A DNA stretch of 64,000 bases from Sphingobacterium multivorum (GCF_039511225.1 NZ_CP154261.1:62001-126000); one strand, 5' to 3'; shown: positions 34,781 to 44,568, counted from the stretch's first letter. Notes: a model not told the origin generated them from the letters alone. Made by a program: numbers and translations.

Positions 34781-37700
34781 CTATTTACCCCCCACTTTAT
34801 GTGTTTCATGTTCTATTCCTAAACGGTCATACTCTGCTTCTCTCTTTTTATTCCTTTTACTTTCAGGTCTTCGCTCTGCTTCGTATACTTTTGTTGTTTT
34901 TTCTGTCTTAGGATCTACGACTTGTACGTCAGGTCTCCTATTTGAGCCTTCTGATTTGATCTTTTTTTCAGTAACAACCTGTTTGTCAGGATGTTCAGAT
35001 TTTGCTTTTTTAGCCAATTCCTGTACTTTCTCCTGATGATCAGGTTTTCCTTTAGCACCATTAGGATTCGGAGCCTTTTTTTCTGTTTTTCCTTGGCTAA
35101 GAACAATACGGCTTGGTTTTGCAGCTCTACTTTCAGTATAATTCTCATAGACTGCGACCAAGCTCCCAACGAGGAGTCCGCCTCCAGCTATTGCTCCACC
35201 GAGTACCCAGCCTACTGGCGCACCGACAATTGTTGCAGTTCCTCCCCCGGCAACGGCCCCACCCACGGCTAAAGATCCTCCGATAATACCAGCAGCCAAT
35301 GTTCCTCCCGCAGCTCCCCCCACAATCACCCCTGCAGCCACTCTTTGTTGTTTCTTAGTAGGAGGATCAAACGGCCCTCTTCCATCTGGATCAATAAATC
35401 TGATAGGGTTGTCAAAAGCATAATTATAGGGAGAGTGCCTACGCATTTGGTCTGCTAAGGGATCAACCACATTCCATCTGCCAATTTCTGCATCATAGAA
35501 TCTTGCCCCGTAGTCCATCTGGTCGAGTCCAAGCTCTACCTGTTTCTCCTTTCCATTATATTTGTACAGGTTGGAATTGTTCAATGCGTTCCCTTGGTTC
35601 ATTTCCATACCAAAAGGATAGTAATCCTGAATCTGCTTCACCGAGCCATTATTGTCGACTACTGCCCGTGTATTCCCCAGATGGTCTTTTAGGAAATATT
35701 CATAAATAAAAGAGCTACCATTTGGAAGTATACGCCCTTCCTCTGTCTGGATAAACTCAATGGTCCCATTCTTATACTGAATGCCATCAATATATTGGGT
35801 CACAGCATTTCTTAGCTTTTTTGTTAGTTTCTGTCCTGTAGCATCATAGCTATAGTACAAAGTATCGGTTCCCTTGATAAGCTTTTTGGGTAAATTTAAA
35901 TAATTGTATTCAATTTTTGTGATCCCTAAGCGGAGATTTGACACCGCACTACCGTTACCATCATAGACAAAAGTATTGTTCCGTGCCGCACTGCCGCCGT
36001 CGGCGATACTTAATAACTGGTTCCCGGAATAGCTGTACTTAAAATCATTATACCATGTACTGCTACTACCATTACGTCTGCGGAGGCTGTCAATATTTCC
36101 CAAGTCATCATATACCAGCTCTTCATCGTAGAAATTCTTTTTATTTGCGGGAGAAGTTGCTGCTGCATTTTTATAACTCCCTTTAATCAAGCGATCAAGT
36201 TTGTCGTAGGTATAAGTATAAGTCTGGACAGGCTGCATTGTAGCTGACTTGGTGTTCCAAGTCATGGATCCAATATTGCCGTTATAACTATCCGCCTTAT
36301 CACCATATGTCAGCGCTAGACCAAATATTCGCTTTGATGTGACATTTGACGGATTGTTAATTGATTTGGTCCAACCACGTTCGTTATAGCCGTAAACAAT
36401 TTCCTGTACAGCCCCGGTTGTGGAATTATGGAAATTCTTCTGTTTCAACTGACCGATTTCATTATAGGATTGTTTGTTCTGGGAGATTTCGGCAAGGGTA
36501 TTCATCTTTTTCTTGGTCTCAATCAATCTACCGACGTGGTCGTACTCATTTGTTGTTAGTATCGTCGTTGCTGAAGGATTGGACGCAATGCGATGTACCC
36601 GTTCACTCGTTTTCAACTCTCCGCTAAATAAGTAAGTATTGGTCTCCACGTCCGTACCCGCAAGCTGATTCTGGGCTGCGCTACGAATTATCTGCCCATA
36701 ATCATCATAATAATAAATAGTCAATAGAGGCGCTTGTCCGTCGTCCAGAGCGACTCGGCTAGCAGTAAGTAGTCCCTTGGTTCTGTCACTCTTAACAATT
36801 CCGCCCGCTCCAAGCCCAGTGAGATTATTATCCTTAAATGTATAGTTATCATAGAAATTCGTGATAAGGATTTTTCGCCCCGCATTACCTGGAAAACTGC
36901 GATTGCTATATTCTGTGCTATCCGTCCGCTCTTCAAAATAATAAGCTACATTTTTATATTTATAATTGTCTATGGTATCCTGCGCGGCTTTACGTGTTGT
37001 GATATTGGTATTTATATATATGCCTGATTCAATGATATTTCCGAAGGCATCATATTTATTATAAGTCCACTCGTTTTTAGGACGTTGAACTGAATCCTGC
37101 TTCATCACCAATTGATCGCTCACATTGTAGACCAGCCATTCCCAGCCTTTTCCTGGAATCTTTCTTTCTACTACTCTGCCGCGGTCATCATAATGATATG
37201 CATAGATGTAATTCTTGAATGGAAGGTCTCCTTCAGTGAATTTGGACACCGAAACAGCCGGAGGCATTACGTAAACGAGGCTACCTAAATCATCATACAG
37301 ATAGTATGTATCCAATGCGGCTGTATTACTTTTCCAAACACGCTTCAATACAATACGGTCTTCAAAATCCTTATATTCATCCGCAGTTCCAGCTTTCCCG
37401 CTGACCCAGTTTTCGTCTTTTACCGTGGTCCTGTAAAGCCGTCCCTTAGTAAAGCTTCCAGAACTCGTTGCGCCGATGGGTTTACCTGCAGTATTATAAT
37501 CTATTTTCCAGAGTTTCACGGGTTCGCTGTCAACATTGCTGCCATAGTCCGTACGGACTGTATGCCCGGTTCCTGTGGCATCCGGCTGCCAGATGGCGCC
37601 CGCATCTCCTTTTTCTTTCACCCGGTTCAACGCACTGTTTTCAAATATTGTCACCGCATAAGGATTGGGTGTTTTTACTGCGGATGTATCCCAGCTTCCT

Positions 37701-38218
37701 GCTGCTTTATAAAAGGCTAGTTGGTTTGTTTTGGCTGCGGTTTTGAATGCTCCGTTGCCACTGAATTGCTCGGCATAGGGAAGGTATCTAACACTTTCTC
37801 TTCCCGTCGCGTCATATTCGATATGCTGTACGATATCTTTATAACTGGGGCTGGCCATCAGCTGAATAGATTGATAACCACGTCCAAGCCCGTCAAAATA
37901 GTCAATGCTCTGATTTTCTTCACCTATATTGCGTACAACGTTGAAGGCCGCAGGTGTGACACCGGATTTACGGAAGGTTCTTGTCAGGACATAGTTCTGA
38001 TCTTTACTGGGCTGGCTCACCAGCTGAGGAAAAGATGCAATGGACAGGATAACATTACTGCCAATTGGAATATGAAAGCCATTAGTCAAGGTAATACTTC
38101 TCAACGCCTGGATAATACTCTGGTTATTGTAAGCACTAAGTGTTGTATCGTTTTTGAGTGCTTGCGAGTGTAGGAACGAACCCATCAAAACAAATAGCAA
38201 TGTTAAATATCGTTTCAT
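34781..38218 (-). CDS. DUF6443/RHS-repeat protein with C-terminal nuclease-like toxin tip
   Basis: From the ATG at 38218 the protein has 1145 aa and starts MKRYLTLLFVLMGSFLHSQ, a signal peptide; an upstream ATG at 38248 would overlap the previous gene and is rejected. A DUF6443 region (DYFDGLGRGYQSIQLMASP) is at about residues 100-190, followed by YD/RHS repeats (YDDLG, YDKLDRL, YDATGQ). The RHS core ends with FYDAEIGRWNVVDPLADQ and the DPDGR motif at about 947. A glycine-rich hydrophobic segment (about 961-1024) precedes an approximately 89-residue tip beginning at 1057 with conserved-looking NRRPDVQVVD, VYEAERRP and EAEYDRLGIEHETH. The D and ExE pattern fits a restriction-endonuclease-like fold, which is inference. 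It is probably a surface-displayed or secreted toxin, with the next gene as its antidote. Confidence 0.85.
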   Translation of the reverse strand: MKRYLTLLFVLMGSFLHSQALKNDTTLSAYNNQSIIQALRSITLTNGFHIPIGSNVILSIASFPQLVSQPSKDQNYVLTRTFRKSGVTPAAFNVVRNIGEENQSIDYFDGLGRGYQSIQLMASPSYKDIVQHIEYDATGRESVRYLPYAEQFSGNGAFKTAAKTNQLAFYKAAGSWDTSAVKTPNPYAVTIFENSALNRVKEKGDAGAIWQPDATGTGHTVRTDYGSNVDSEPVKLWKIDYNTAGKPIGATSSGSFTKGRLYRTTVKDENWVSGKAGTADEYKDFEDRIVLKRVWKSNTAALDTYYLYDDLGSLVYVMPPAVSVSKFTEGDLPFKNYIYAYHYDDRGRVVERKIPGKGWEWLVYNVSDQLVMKQDSVQRPKNEWTYNKYDAFGNIIESGIYINTNITTRKAAQDTIDNYKYKNVAYYFEERTDSTEYSNRSFPGNAGRKILITNFYDNYTFKDNNLTGLGAGGIVKSDRTKGLLTASRVALDDGQAPLLTIYYYDDYGQIIRSAAQNQLAGTDVETNTYLFSGELKTSERVHRIASNPSATTILTTNEYDHVGRLIETKKKMNTLAEISQNKQSYNEIGQLKQKNFHNSTTGAVQEIVYGYNERGWTKSINNPSNVTSKRIFGLALTYGDKADSYNGNIGSMTWNTKSATMQPVQTYTYTYDKLDRLIKGSYKNAAATSPANKKNFYDEELVYDDLGNIDSLRRRNGSSSTWYNDFKYSYSGNQLLSIADGGSAARNNTFVYDGNGSAVSNLRLGITKIEYNYLNLPKKLIKGTDTLYYSYDATGQKLTKKLRNAVTQYIDGIQYKNGTIEFIQTEEGRILPNGSSFIYEYFLKDHLGNTRAVVDNNGSVKQIQDYYPFGMEMNQGNALNNSNLYKYNGKEKQVELGLDQMDYGARFYDAEIGRWNVVDPLADQMRRHSPYNYAFDNPIRFIDPDGRGPFDPPTKKQQRVAAGVIVGGAAGGTLAAGIIGGSLAVGGAVAGGGTATIVGAPVGWVLGGAIAGGGLLVGSLVAVYENYTESRAAKPSRIVLSQGKTEKKAPNPNGAKGKPDHQEKVQELAKKAKSEHPDKQVVTEKKIKSEGSNRRPDVQVVDPKTEKTTKVYEAERRPESKRNKKREAEYDRLGIEHETHKVGGK

Positions 38219-38231
38219 TATTATTGGGTTT

Positions 38232-41200
38232 TTACAGATCATTAACATTAATTTTTAAACTATACGTCATTCCCTGGACTAAACTGACCGAAATAGAAGT
38301 ACTGGTCTGACCCGAAGGAACAGTTCCGATATTACTGCCATTTAATGTGATCTGAACAGGAAATGGAATCGAAGTTGGTGTAGTAAATTTAAGTATGTAG
38401 TTTCCCGTTGCGATCGATTCATTTATAGTGCCGGAGTTGGTCGAAGGAAATGTGTAGCTACTTCCTGAACTCTTTCCTGAGGGGACGAACTCTACGGTTA
38501 CTGGATTAAAATTATTGATGCTCGAATAGCGCTGAAAGTTTACCGAAACAAAAGTTTTGCAGGTACCAATGTTATTAGCCCTGACTTGTCCATTGGCGTT
38601 GATCTCTGCCGTCGCTTTTTGGTCTGCATCTGCTTGAGAAATAAGTGACAGGTAGGATCCTGCAGGTACGGAATAAGCAATTACTTCTCCCTGTTGCCCA
38701 CTTGGACAATCATTTTTAGTAAAATTCTGGCTCATGGCTACGTTTTTATAATATGTAGTACTTGCCTTGATATAAAAAGGAGCACCAATGTAATAATTAC
38801 CCAACAAAGCTTCCCCCCCCGCTTGAAGGTCTACGAGTTTGAGATTTTGTCCATTAATATCAAAAAGTGCATTTGTTCCGGGAGTTCCAAATTTCAATGT
38901 ATAATTTCCAACGGGCAGGGCCAGTGTGGCATTGATTCCCGGGTTTTGAAAACGGTACGAGAAATTGTCCGTGCTTACAAAGACCAATGAGCCCTGAACC
39001 TGATGAGTATCGAGACCGATATTTGTGGAGCTGACTATAACTTTGCACCCTCCTGTTCCATTAGCATATTTCTGTCCATTCGCATTGATATCGTCTTGAG
39101 CCTGTTTATCTGCTTCAAGTTGGCTCACAAAGGAATAGTAAGCTCCGGAATCAACGGTGTATGTGATCTGGTCGCCAACTTGTCCTGTGGGACATGATAC
39201 TGTAAATACCTGTGATTTTTTTGTACTACGATACATTTTACTAGCTGATTTATTGCTATATACGTATTCAAAGGACTTTTTTATATGTCCATTGAGCTCT
39301 TTGATATGCTTCAAGCGGCCGAATGAGTCATAATCATAAAAAGTACTTTCTCCCGAAGGTTCAGTTTCGCTGCTCATACCTATTTCTGGTTTATAAGTAT
39401 AGGTCCAGAGCTGACTAGTTGTTGCTTTCAACTTATTTCTTAAACTAAGTAATGCTGAACTCAGAGCTGACTCACTCAGGCTCGGACTGTTGCTTACAGT
39501 CCAGCCATTGGCCATAAGAGTTAATGCAGCGTTATAATTTGTGCCGTTGCTCAGGATCTTGGCGATTGGATAGTTAAACTGATAACCCCAAAGATAGGTT
39601 TCCACTACATTATTGGGATATTTTATTTCTGCTATTTCAGCATTCGGTGTATATACATTGACTGTATAGTCGGTGATCCAAGGGCCATTTTTAATTTTAT
39701 GTTCCACAGAGGATGGTAATAGAAGTGTTTTATCTGTTACAGGAGTAAAAGATCCATAATTGGTACGTGTTTGTTTAGCGAGCACATTTCCGACTATTGT
39801 ACTGTCTACTACAACCGTACTGACCATATTTCTGGCAACCATGGCCTGATAGATATTTTGTCCCTGAAAATCCGTTGGATAAAGATAAGATTCTCTAGTA
39901 GCCTTGCCATCTGAACCGTTTCGGGTAACGTTTTTCAGTTGATGCGTAGCCCCATCATTATAACGGTAATCTAAGCTTGTAACAATAGAATCACCAGCTA
40001 TAACACCATACTCTACGGTACTCTTTGACTTTAGATAGGAATGATAAGTATATATATCATAAGCAGACATTTTTCTACTTTCAAAATAGTTGGATAGGTC
40101 GGTAAATATACCGTAGTTATCAGGTTGCCCAAAGAACTCGAACTGATAATCGACGGCTCTCATACCGGTATTGGCAGTAACAGTCTTACCGCGGTATTCA
40201 TAAGTTTCTTTTTTTAGTAATTTTTTCTTATCGTCAAAGTAGCGAATCCTGAGAGGTTGTCCTCGCTCATGTTCCAGGGAACCAAATTTCAGCTGATTCA
40301 TTAGAATGACTTTGTCTGCGCCGTTCTTGACCAGTGTATTGCTCTTGATTATGTTGGCCGGTTTATCACCAAAACCATTATCTTGATTGGTAAAAGTATA
40401 TTCCGTTAAACTTCCTGTGTCATCTTTCTCGTATACTCTGGTGTATGTAATGTGATTTCCATTAGTGGAGTTATCAATCAGTATAGGATTTACGCGAAAC
40501 TTAAAGTACTCAAATTCGGAGCTATCAGTTGCTTTTTCAAAATAGACAGGTTCACCCGAAAGTACACCACTGGATAGCGTATCTCCCGCAATAAGATCGT
40601 TCACATAGAAATACTCCCGGGTTAATACTTTAAGACTGTCTCTGGGATAGGAAATGACTTTTCTTATCCGTAATCCGCTGGCATTCTTATTAATTTGATT
40701 TTTTGTTATCCCAAAAAGGGCATTAGTCCAATCGGGATCAACAAATTTCGAATAAGAATTTTGCTCATATACGAGCATATCTGTTCCTTTAGTCGGATAA
40801 GAAATCATATTCAGATATCCCTTGCTGCTAATGGACAAGGTATTTGGATCCTTATATTTTGGAAATAACGTGTTTAGTTGTGCAAAAGTGTAATATCCGT
40901 TATCGTCTGGTCGCACCGAACTAAAAAAGTTTTTCCCATTATAAAAACCCTGATGGTCCGTCTCCATTGTGCCATAGGCTGGAAGCTTGGTATCCGTATA
41001 TCCGAAACTATATTGCTTTAAATCTTGGTTATTATTACCGTATATGTTGAGTCCGGTCAAAAAGAGCCGGGTTGTTGGATTCTCAAGATAAGAGGGAACA
41101 TTCTTCTGCAAACGTTCGTTTGACAATAAGGATTTCACCACCATGGAATCTAGTTTATACCAGTGTTTCTTCGTGGGGTAGGTATTAACGATGTCACTAC

Positions 41201-42365
41201 CGTGAGGACCATATTTATCCATATATGGCTTCCATAATCTCATACCTTCAGGGGAGTTGGGTGTGGGAAATGTGTAGTCAAGATCATTTGAAAGACTCTG
41301 GTAAAAATTGATTTCAATTTCGTCCGTTTTGATTTTGGCAAGATATACCTGTAGGTTTTTAACAATGCTATTGGCTTCTCTTGAATACTTTTGTTCATAT
41401 CCTGCTACTTTAGTATTCCCGCTTGCATAGGCAGCATAATATTTTAAAATGGCTCGCTGATCGCTTGTATATTGAAAGTCAATGATTTGTCCTGTATTTG
41501 GTAGGATTATCTTTGTCAGATGCCAAGAATTTGCTACGAGATCTTCGTTAGCGGAGGTTGCTGAGGGATCAGGGGTAGCCGAAAATTCAATTGAATTGGG
41601 CTGCATTCCAAATATATATTGATATCCTTGATCATCTGTTAATTTGAATCCGTAGATTATCCGCTTAACCTCTGGATTTATTACCTGATTAAATTCGGAA
41701 TATAATTTCTCGGTTACTTTGTAATTGCTTATGATACTATCAACGACCTGTATATCAATATTCCTGTTTGATGTCACCTGCCACTTTCCGAGATGGTTCT
41801 TATAAAAGCTACCGTTCAAGCCATTTACGCTAAAGGAAAATCGATCAGGCGAAGGGAAAGCACGTTCTTTATAAGGTCCCCCTGGAAATGCCTGTCGTAT
41901 ACCGGCTTCAAGAGTATCCAAAAATGTCGATGTATACCAATTTGGTCGGTTCAATACGCTATAATCGTCATAATAAGAGGCTCGAGTGAACAACGATTGG
42001 TTGCTCAGGTACTCATCAACGCCCCCATTAACACTTCTGTTAATCACCCCACCGTTTACAAGAGACCATCCAAGTCCCATAATACCAGGATGCTCGTTTG
42101 GTTTGACCAGATCCGTATTATAACTGAGTTTTATAGGAAAACTGTAACCACCAACTTTAATTGTATAGAGATCGATATTAATTTCAGGTTTGCCTGTGAA
42201 CAGATCGATGGATTTTAAACCGTAAGTTCCCAAGGCTGCCGCTTGGGGGCTTTTGGAAATTACTTTAGGGACGATTGACGTACCCTTATTGATCACTTGT
42301 CCTTTGACAGAGAGACCTAATCCCATCAGCCAGATAGAAGCAAGTAAGAGAATATTGTTTTTCAT
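38232..42365 (-). CDS. SpvB-like/RHS-associated protein with two DUF5977 repeats
   Basis: This 1377-aa exported protein (signal peptide to about residue 22, ending LSVKGQ) precedes the RHS gene by 13 bases. Its N-terminal part has the SpvB/TcB-like segment LSYNTDLVKPNEHPGIMGLG with WSLVNGG, typical for the first half of a split RHS/Tc-toxin shell. The middle carries YD-like repeats. The C-terminus holds two copies of the DUF5977 module at about residues 1051-1108 and 1212-1270, recognisable by CP(T/S)GQxG, YxVxxGxYxS and DINANGQ or EINANGQ followed by GTC or GGC, each followed by a beta domain. Pairs of such a protein with a DUF6443/RHS protein are repeatedly found in Bacteroidota. Its role in forming or attaching the shell is inferred. 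Confidence 0.85.
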   Translation of the reverse strand: MKNNILLLASIWLMGLGLSVKGQVINKGTSIVPKVISKSPQAAALGTYGLKSIDLFTGKPEINIDLYTIKVGGYSFPIKLSYNTDLVKPNEHPGIMGLGWSLVNGGVINRSVNGGVDEYLSNQSLFTRASYYDDYSVLNRPNWYTSTFLDTLEAGIRQAFPGGPYKERAFPSPDRFSFSVNGLNGSFYKNHLGKWQVTSNRNIDIQVVDSIISNYKVTEKLYSEFNQVINPEVKRIIYGFKLTDDQGYQYIFGMQPNSIEFSATPDPSATSANEDLVANSWHLTKIILPNTGQIIDFQYTSDQRAILKYYAAYASGNTKVAGYEQKYSREANSIVKNLQVYLAKIKTDEIEINFYQSLSNDLDYTFPTPNSPEGMRLWKPYMDKYGPHGSDIVNTYPTKKHWYKLDSMVVKSLLSNERLQKNVPSYLENPTTRLFLTGLNIYGNNNQDLKQYSFGYTDTKLPAYGTMETDHQGFYNGKNFFSSVRPDDNGYYTFAQLNTLFPKYKDPNTLSISSKGYLNMISYPTKGTDMLVYEQNSYSKFVDPDWTNALFGITKNQINKNASGLRIRKVISYPRDSLKVLTREYFYVNDLIAGDTLSSGVLSGEPVYFEKATDSSEFEYFKFRVNPILIDNSTNGNHITYTRVYEKDDTGSLTEYTFTNQDNGFGDKPANIIKSNTLVKNGADKVILMNQLKFGSLEHERGQPLRIRYFDDKKKLLKKETYEYRGKTVTANTGMRAVDYQFEFFGQPDNYGIFTDLSNYFESRKMSAYDIYTYHSYLKSKSTVEYGVIAGDSIVTSLDYRYNDGATHQLKNVTRNGSDGKATRESYLYPTDFQGQNIYQAMVARNMVSTVVVDSTIVGNVLAKQTRTNYGSFTPVTDKTLLLPSSVEHKIKNGPWITDYTVNVYTPNAEIAEIKYPNNVVETYLWGYQFNYPIAKILSNGTNYNAALTLMANGWTVSNSPSLSESALSSALLSLRNKLKATTSQLWTYTYKPEIGMSSETEPSGESTFYDYDSFGRLKHIKELNGHIKKSFEYVYSNKSASKMYRSTKKSQVFTVSCPTGQVGDQITYTVDSGAYYSFVSQLEADKQAQDDINANGQKYANGTGGCKVIVSSTNIGLDTHQVQGSLVFVSTDNFSYRFQNPGINATLALPVGNYTLKFGTPGTNALFDINGQNLKLVDLQAGGEALLGNYYIGAPFYIKASTTYYKNVAMSQNFTKNDCPSGQQGEVIAYSVPAGSYLSLISQADADQKATAEINANGQVRANNIGTCKTFVSVNFQRYSSINNFNPVTVEFVPSGKSSGSSYTFPSTNSGTINESIATGNYILKFTTPTSIPFPVQITLNGSNIGTVPSGQTSTSISVSLVQGMTYSLKINVNDL

Positions 42366-42503
42366 TCGTGTTTAATTGTAACAGTAATGCATATGATCGC
42401 TTATGTGGTTCGGATAGCCGACTTAATTCTTTATCGAATCGAACGCTAGGTCAATATTTGTTCATAAGCGGTAGGATAGTTTATTTTAACAATCAAAGTT
42501 TAG

Positions 42504-43596
42504 TTAACGACTTTTCTTTGACTGCTCATTCAGAACGGTAGCTAAGGACGTCTCTGACTTTTCAAGACGTTCAATCACTTGCTTTAATATTTTATCCTTT
42601 TCTATAAAGTGTAGGGTTAGCTCTTCTATTTTCTTCAATAGTACTTTATTCATTTCTCCTAATGAAATACCATTTGCTTCTACTTCACTTGCTTTTGGGA
42701 CATCCGGTAAATGTCCGTTTTTTTTGGATAAATCTTTCAGTTTCAGCCAATGTGGGAAGTTTATAATCTTCTTCAAATACATAGTCAGCCCAGCCAGCAG
42801 TTTCTACCTTAATTTCCTGACTACGGATCTTGCCATTAACCACCAGATCGTAATCCCCCGGTATCTGTGTCTTGATACCGACTTTTCCTGAAAAGTAAAA
42901 ATCACCAGCACCAACCGGATTGTCTAAAAGGGAACTGATGGTAGGCTCATTACCATTGACCTCTTCCAATCTAGGCCCATAGAAATATTGGCGGTCACCT
43001 GTATTTGTGTCATAAAATAGATAGGAGCGGTGATAGGTAGTTGTCGCAGTAGGAGCGAATTTATAGTCAGTTGTCGAAAGAACTTTTTTCCCTGTTACAC
43101 CATCATAAATTCCACCTGAACTTACAGTTGATGGATCATTGGAACCGTGCACATATCCTACCAATAGATACCAACGATCCAGTTCTGGAAGATTACCATA
43201 CCAAAAGTAAGGGTTATTATTAGCCACTCCCGCGAGTGAATTAACTGCTCCGCCACAACCCAAATAAGTAGTTCCAGTTTTAGAATTTGTTTTCTTTATC
43301 CATGCTGTGTAACGATAGGTTTTCTGATGATTGATAGAAATGTTGGTCGAATTCCATCCTCCATCTCCGCTCTGGTCTCCACTCGGTGTTCCTTTCCAGA
43401 CAATTACTTGTTGGCCTTGCGGACCAATTCCCCATTCACGTTCGTTTTCAGTCGCCAGACCATTAGCGGAAAAACCAGTAATGCCGCCAGTACCGGCTAC
43501 CCATTCATTGAGGTTTAATAAATTTTGTGCATTGCTTTTTATAGCAACAGCACTAAGAAAGAACAGAAGTCCCGCTTGAAGCTTGTTCATGATCAA
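42504..43596 (-). pseudogene. Exported S74/tail-fibre-like protein, frameshifted in an A8 tract
   Basis: The 5' frame (43596-42685) encodes a signal peptide (LLFFLSAVAIKSNAQ) and a domain with GKVGIKTQIPGDYDLVVNGK. The frame at 42782-42504 supplies the natural end, GHLPDVPKASEVEANGISLG, followed by a coiled coil with KKIEELTLHFIEKDKILK. Related proteins run without a break from FIQKNGHLPDVP. Here the minus-strand A-tract (plus-strand T-run 42718-42725) has eight bases where seven would keep the frame, giving a +1 slip and early stop at 42685. Restored length would be 363 aa. It may be a pseudogene, a slippage-controlled gene, or a sequencing error. The ending is like the intramolecular chaperone region seen at the ends of Bacteroidota tail-fibre/RHS-associated proteins. 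Confidence 0.8.
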
Positions 43597-44421
43597 GTTA
43601 ATTGGTTAGATAAAATCGAATTTAAAAATGTAGGGACGGCAATAAAATCAAATATTTGTTACTTTTCTCGGCTAGATTTGTAGGATATATGCTAAAGCTT
43701 AAATATACGATTTTAAATAATATTTATCCAAAATATTATTTAAAATTTATAGAAAAATTATTTTTAAATAACCACTCATTTTTAAAATATCATATTTTTC
43801 AACTGTTTCTTTGTTATTGATTTTTACGTGTAAACCACGTATCCATACTATTTGTAGAGAGCTTTTTTCTTATTATTTCAACCTAGATTCAAATCGGTTA
43901 TTTTTATACGAAATTTAAAGAACATCATACATATGGTGGAGATGATATAGCTTGTTTTGCTACAGATTATAGACCACTATTGTTTGGACTTCAAAATGAA
44001 ATTGTTGGATATATAAACACGGGCAAAAACTATATTAAATTAATTTCTAATTCTGAAATAACATATTTTGCACATAATGGACTTGGATGAGTTGGATTTT
44101 TAAAAAATGGAAGAAGAATATCGAGGACGCTATAACTGACTGAAAATAAGTTGAATGTAGTTATATTAAAATTTAATATTGTGGAAAAACCCGTGAATAA
44201 TGAAATGATATTTCATTAGTTCGTGTATCAAAATCCTAACAAGCCAAAATTTAGATTTGCTTCTTCAGGAAGGACATTTGAATCCAACTATAGCTTTTCT
44301 CCAAACAATTATTTAAAGAAAGTTGTTTCTTTTCCGAAAAAAGCAACGAAACGGAAAAATAAATTATTGATAATTTGTTATTTACAAACTAAGTACTTGC
44401 AGCTAAAATGTATATCAAACC
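43597..44421. other. AT-rich, gene-poor end of the island with coding remnants
   Basis: No complete gene is visible in these 825 bases. A plus-strand frame is open from 43887 to the stop at 44088-44090 and reads sensibly (YGGDDIACFATDYRPLLFGL near 43932), but it has no start codon, so it is probably the remnant of a gene. A 67-codon ATG frame at 44223-44426 shows nothing recognisable. The rest is AT-rich. Confidence 0.5.
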
Positions 44422-44443
44422 AGTGAGTTATTCGATGAGTAGG
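44422..44443. repeat. Arm-type-like repeat inside attR
   Basis: AGTGAGTTATTCGATGAGTA matches the tandem repeat inside attL (30419-30438) at most positions in the first 19 bases. It lies about 50 bases from attR. Confidence 0.5.
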
Positions 44444-44489
44444 GAAATGGAAGGTTTGTAAAATATTGATAAATAGATTGATGCAAGTA

Positions 44490-44514
44490 GGGTTCGATTC
44501 CCCTACGGGCTACA
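44490..44514 (+). repeat. Attachment site attR (25-bp copy of tRNA-Glu 3' end)
   Basis: Exact copy of 30296-30320. The bases on either side differ from attL, so the repeat is bounded at 25 bp. The original downstream sequence of the tRNA gene resumes here. Confidence 0.92.
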
Positions 44515-44533
44515 GATCGAAAGATTAAAATTT

Positions 44534-44568
44534 AAAAAAGCTTGCAATTCATATTGCAAGCTTTTTTT
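44534..44568 (+). terminator. Original tRNA-Glu terminator, displaced by the island
   Basis: AAAAAAGCTTGCAAT (44534-44548) pairs with ATTGCAAGCTTTTTT (44553-44567), followed by a T-run. It is now 14 kb from its tRNA gene. Confidence 0.8.

Larger units (their letters stand above)
30321..44514. mobile_element. tRNA-Glu-integrated genomic island with RHS toxin-like operon
   Basis: An exact 25-bp direct repeat of the tRNA-Glu 3' end bounds this 14.2-kb segment. A tyrosine integrase remnant lies next to attL, as expected for such islands, and short GTGAGT repeats lie inside both ends. Contents in order are the integrase pseudogene, a DUF3805-like small gene, an IS256 relic, then a leftward operon of immunity candidate, RHS protein, DUF5977 protein and S74-like protein. 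Many stretches are AT-rich and degenerate, unlike the flanks. The integrase lacks the catalytic tyrosine, so self-excision is unlikely without help. Confidence 0.9.

Noticed and set aside
44223..44426. 67-codon ATG frame near the right end of the island
   Set aside because: AT-rich, lysine-rich low-complexity translation with no recognisable feature.
30321..44514. Prophage interpretation of the island
   Set aside because: Apart from the integrase and an S74-like tail-fibre ending there is no capsid, portal, terminase or tail gene.
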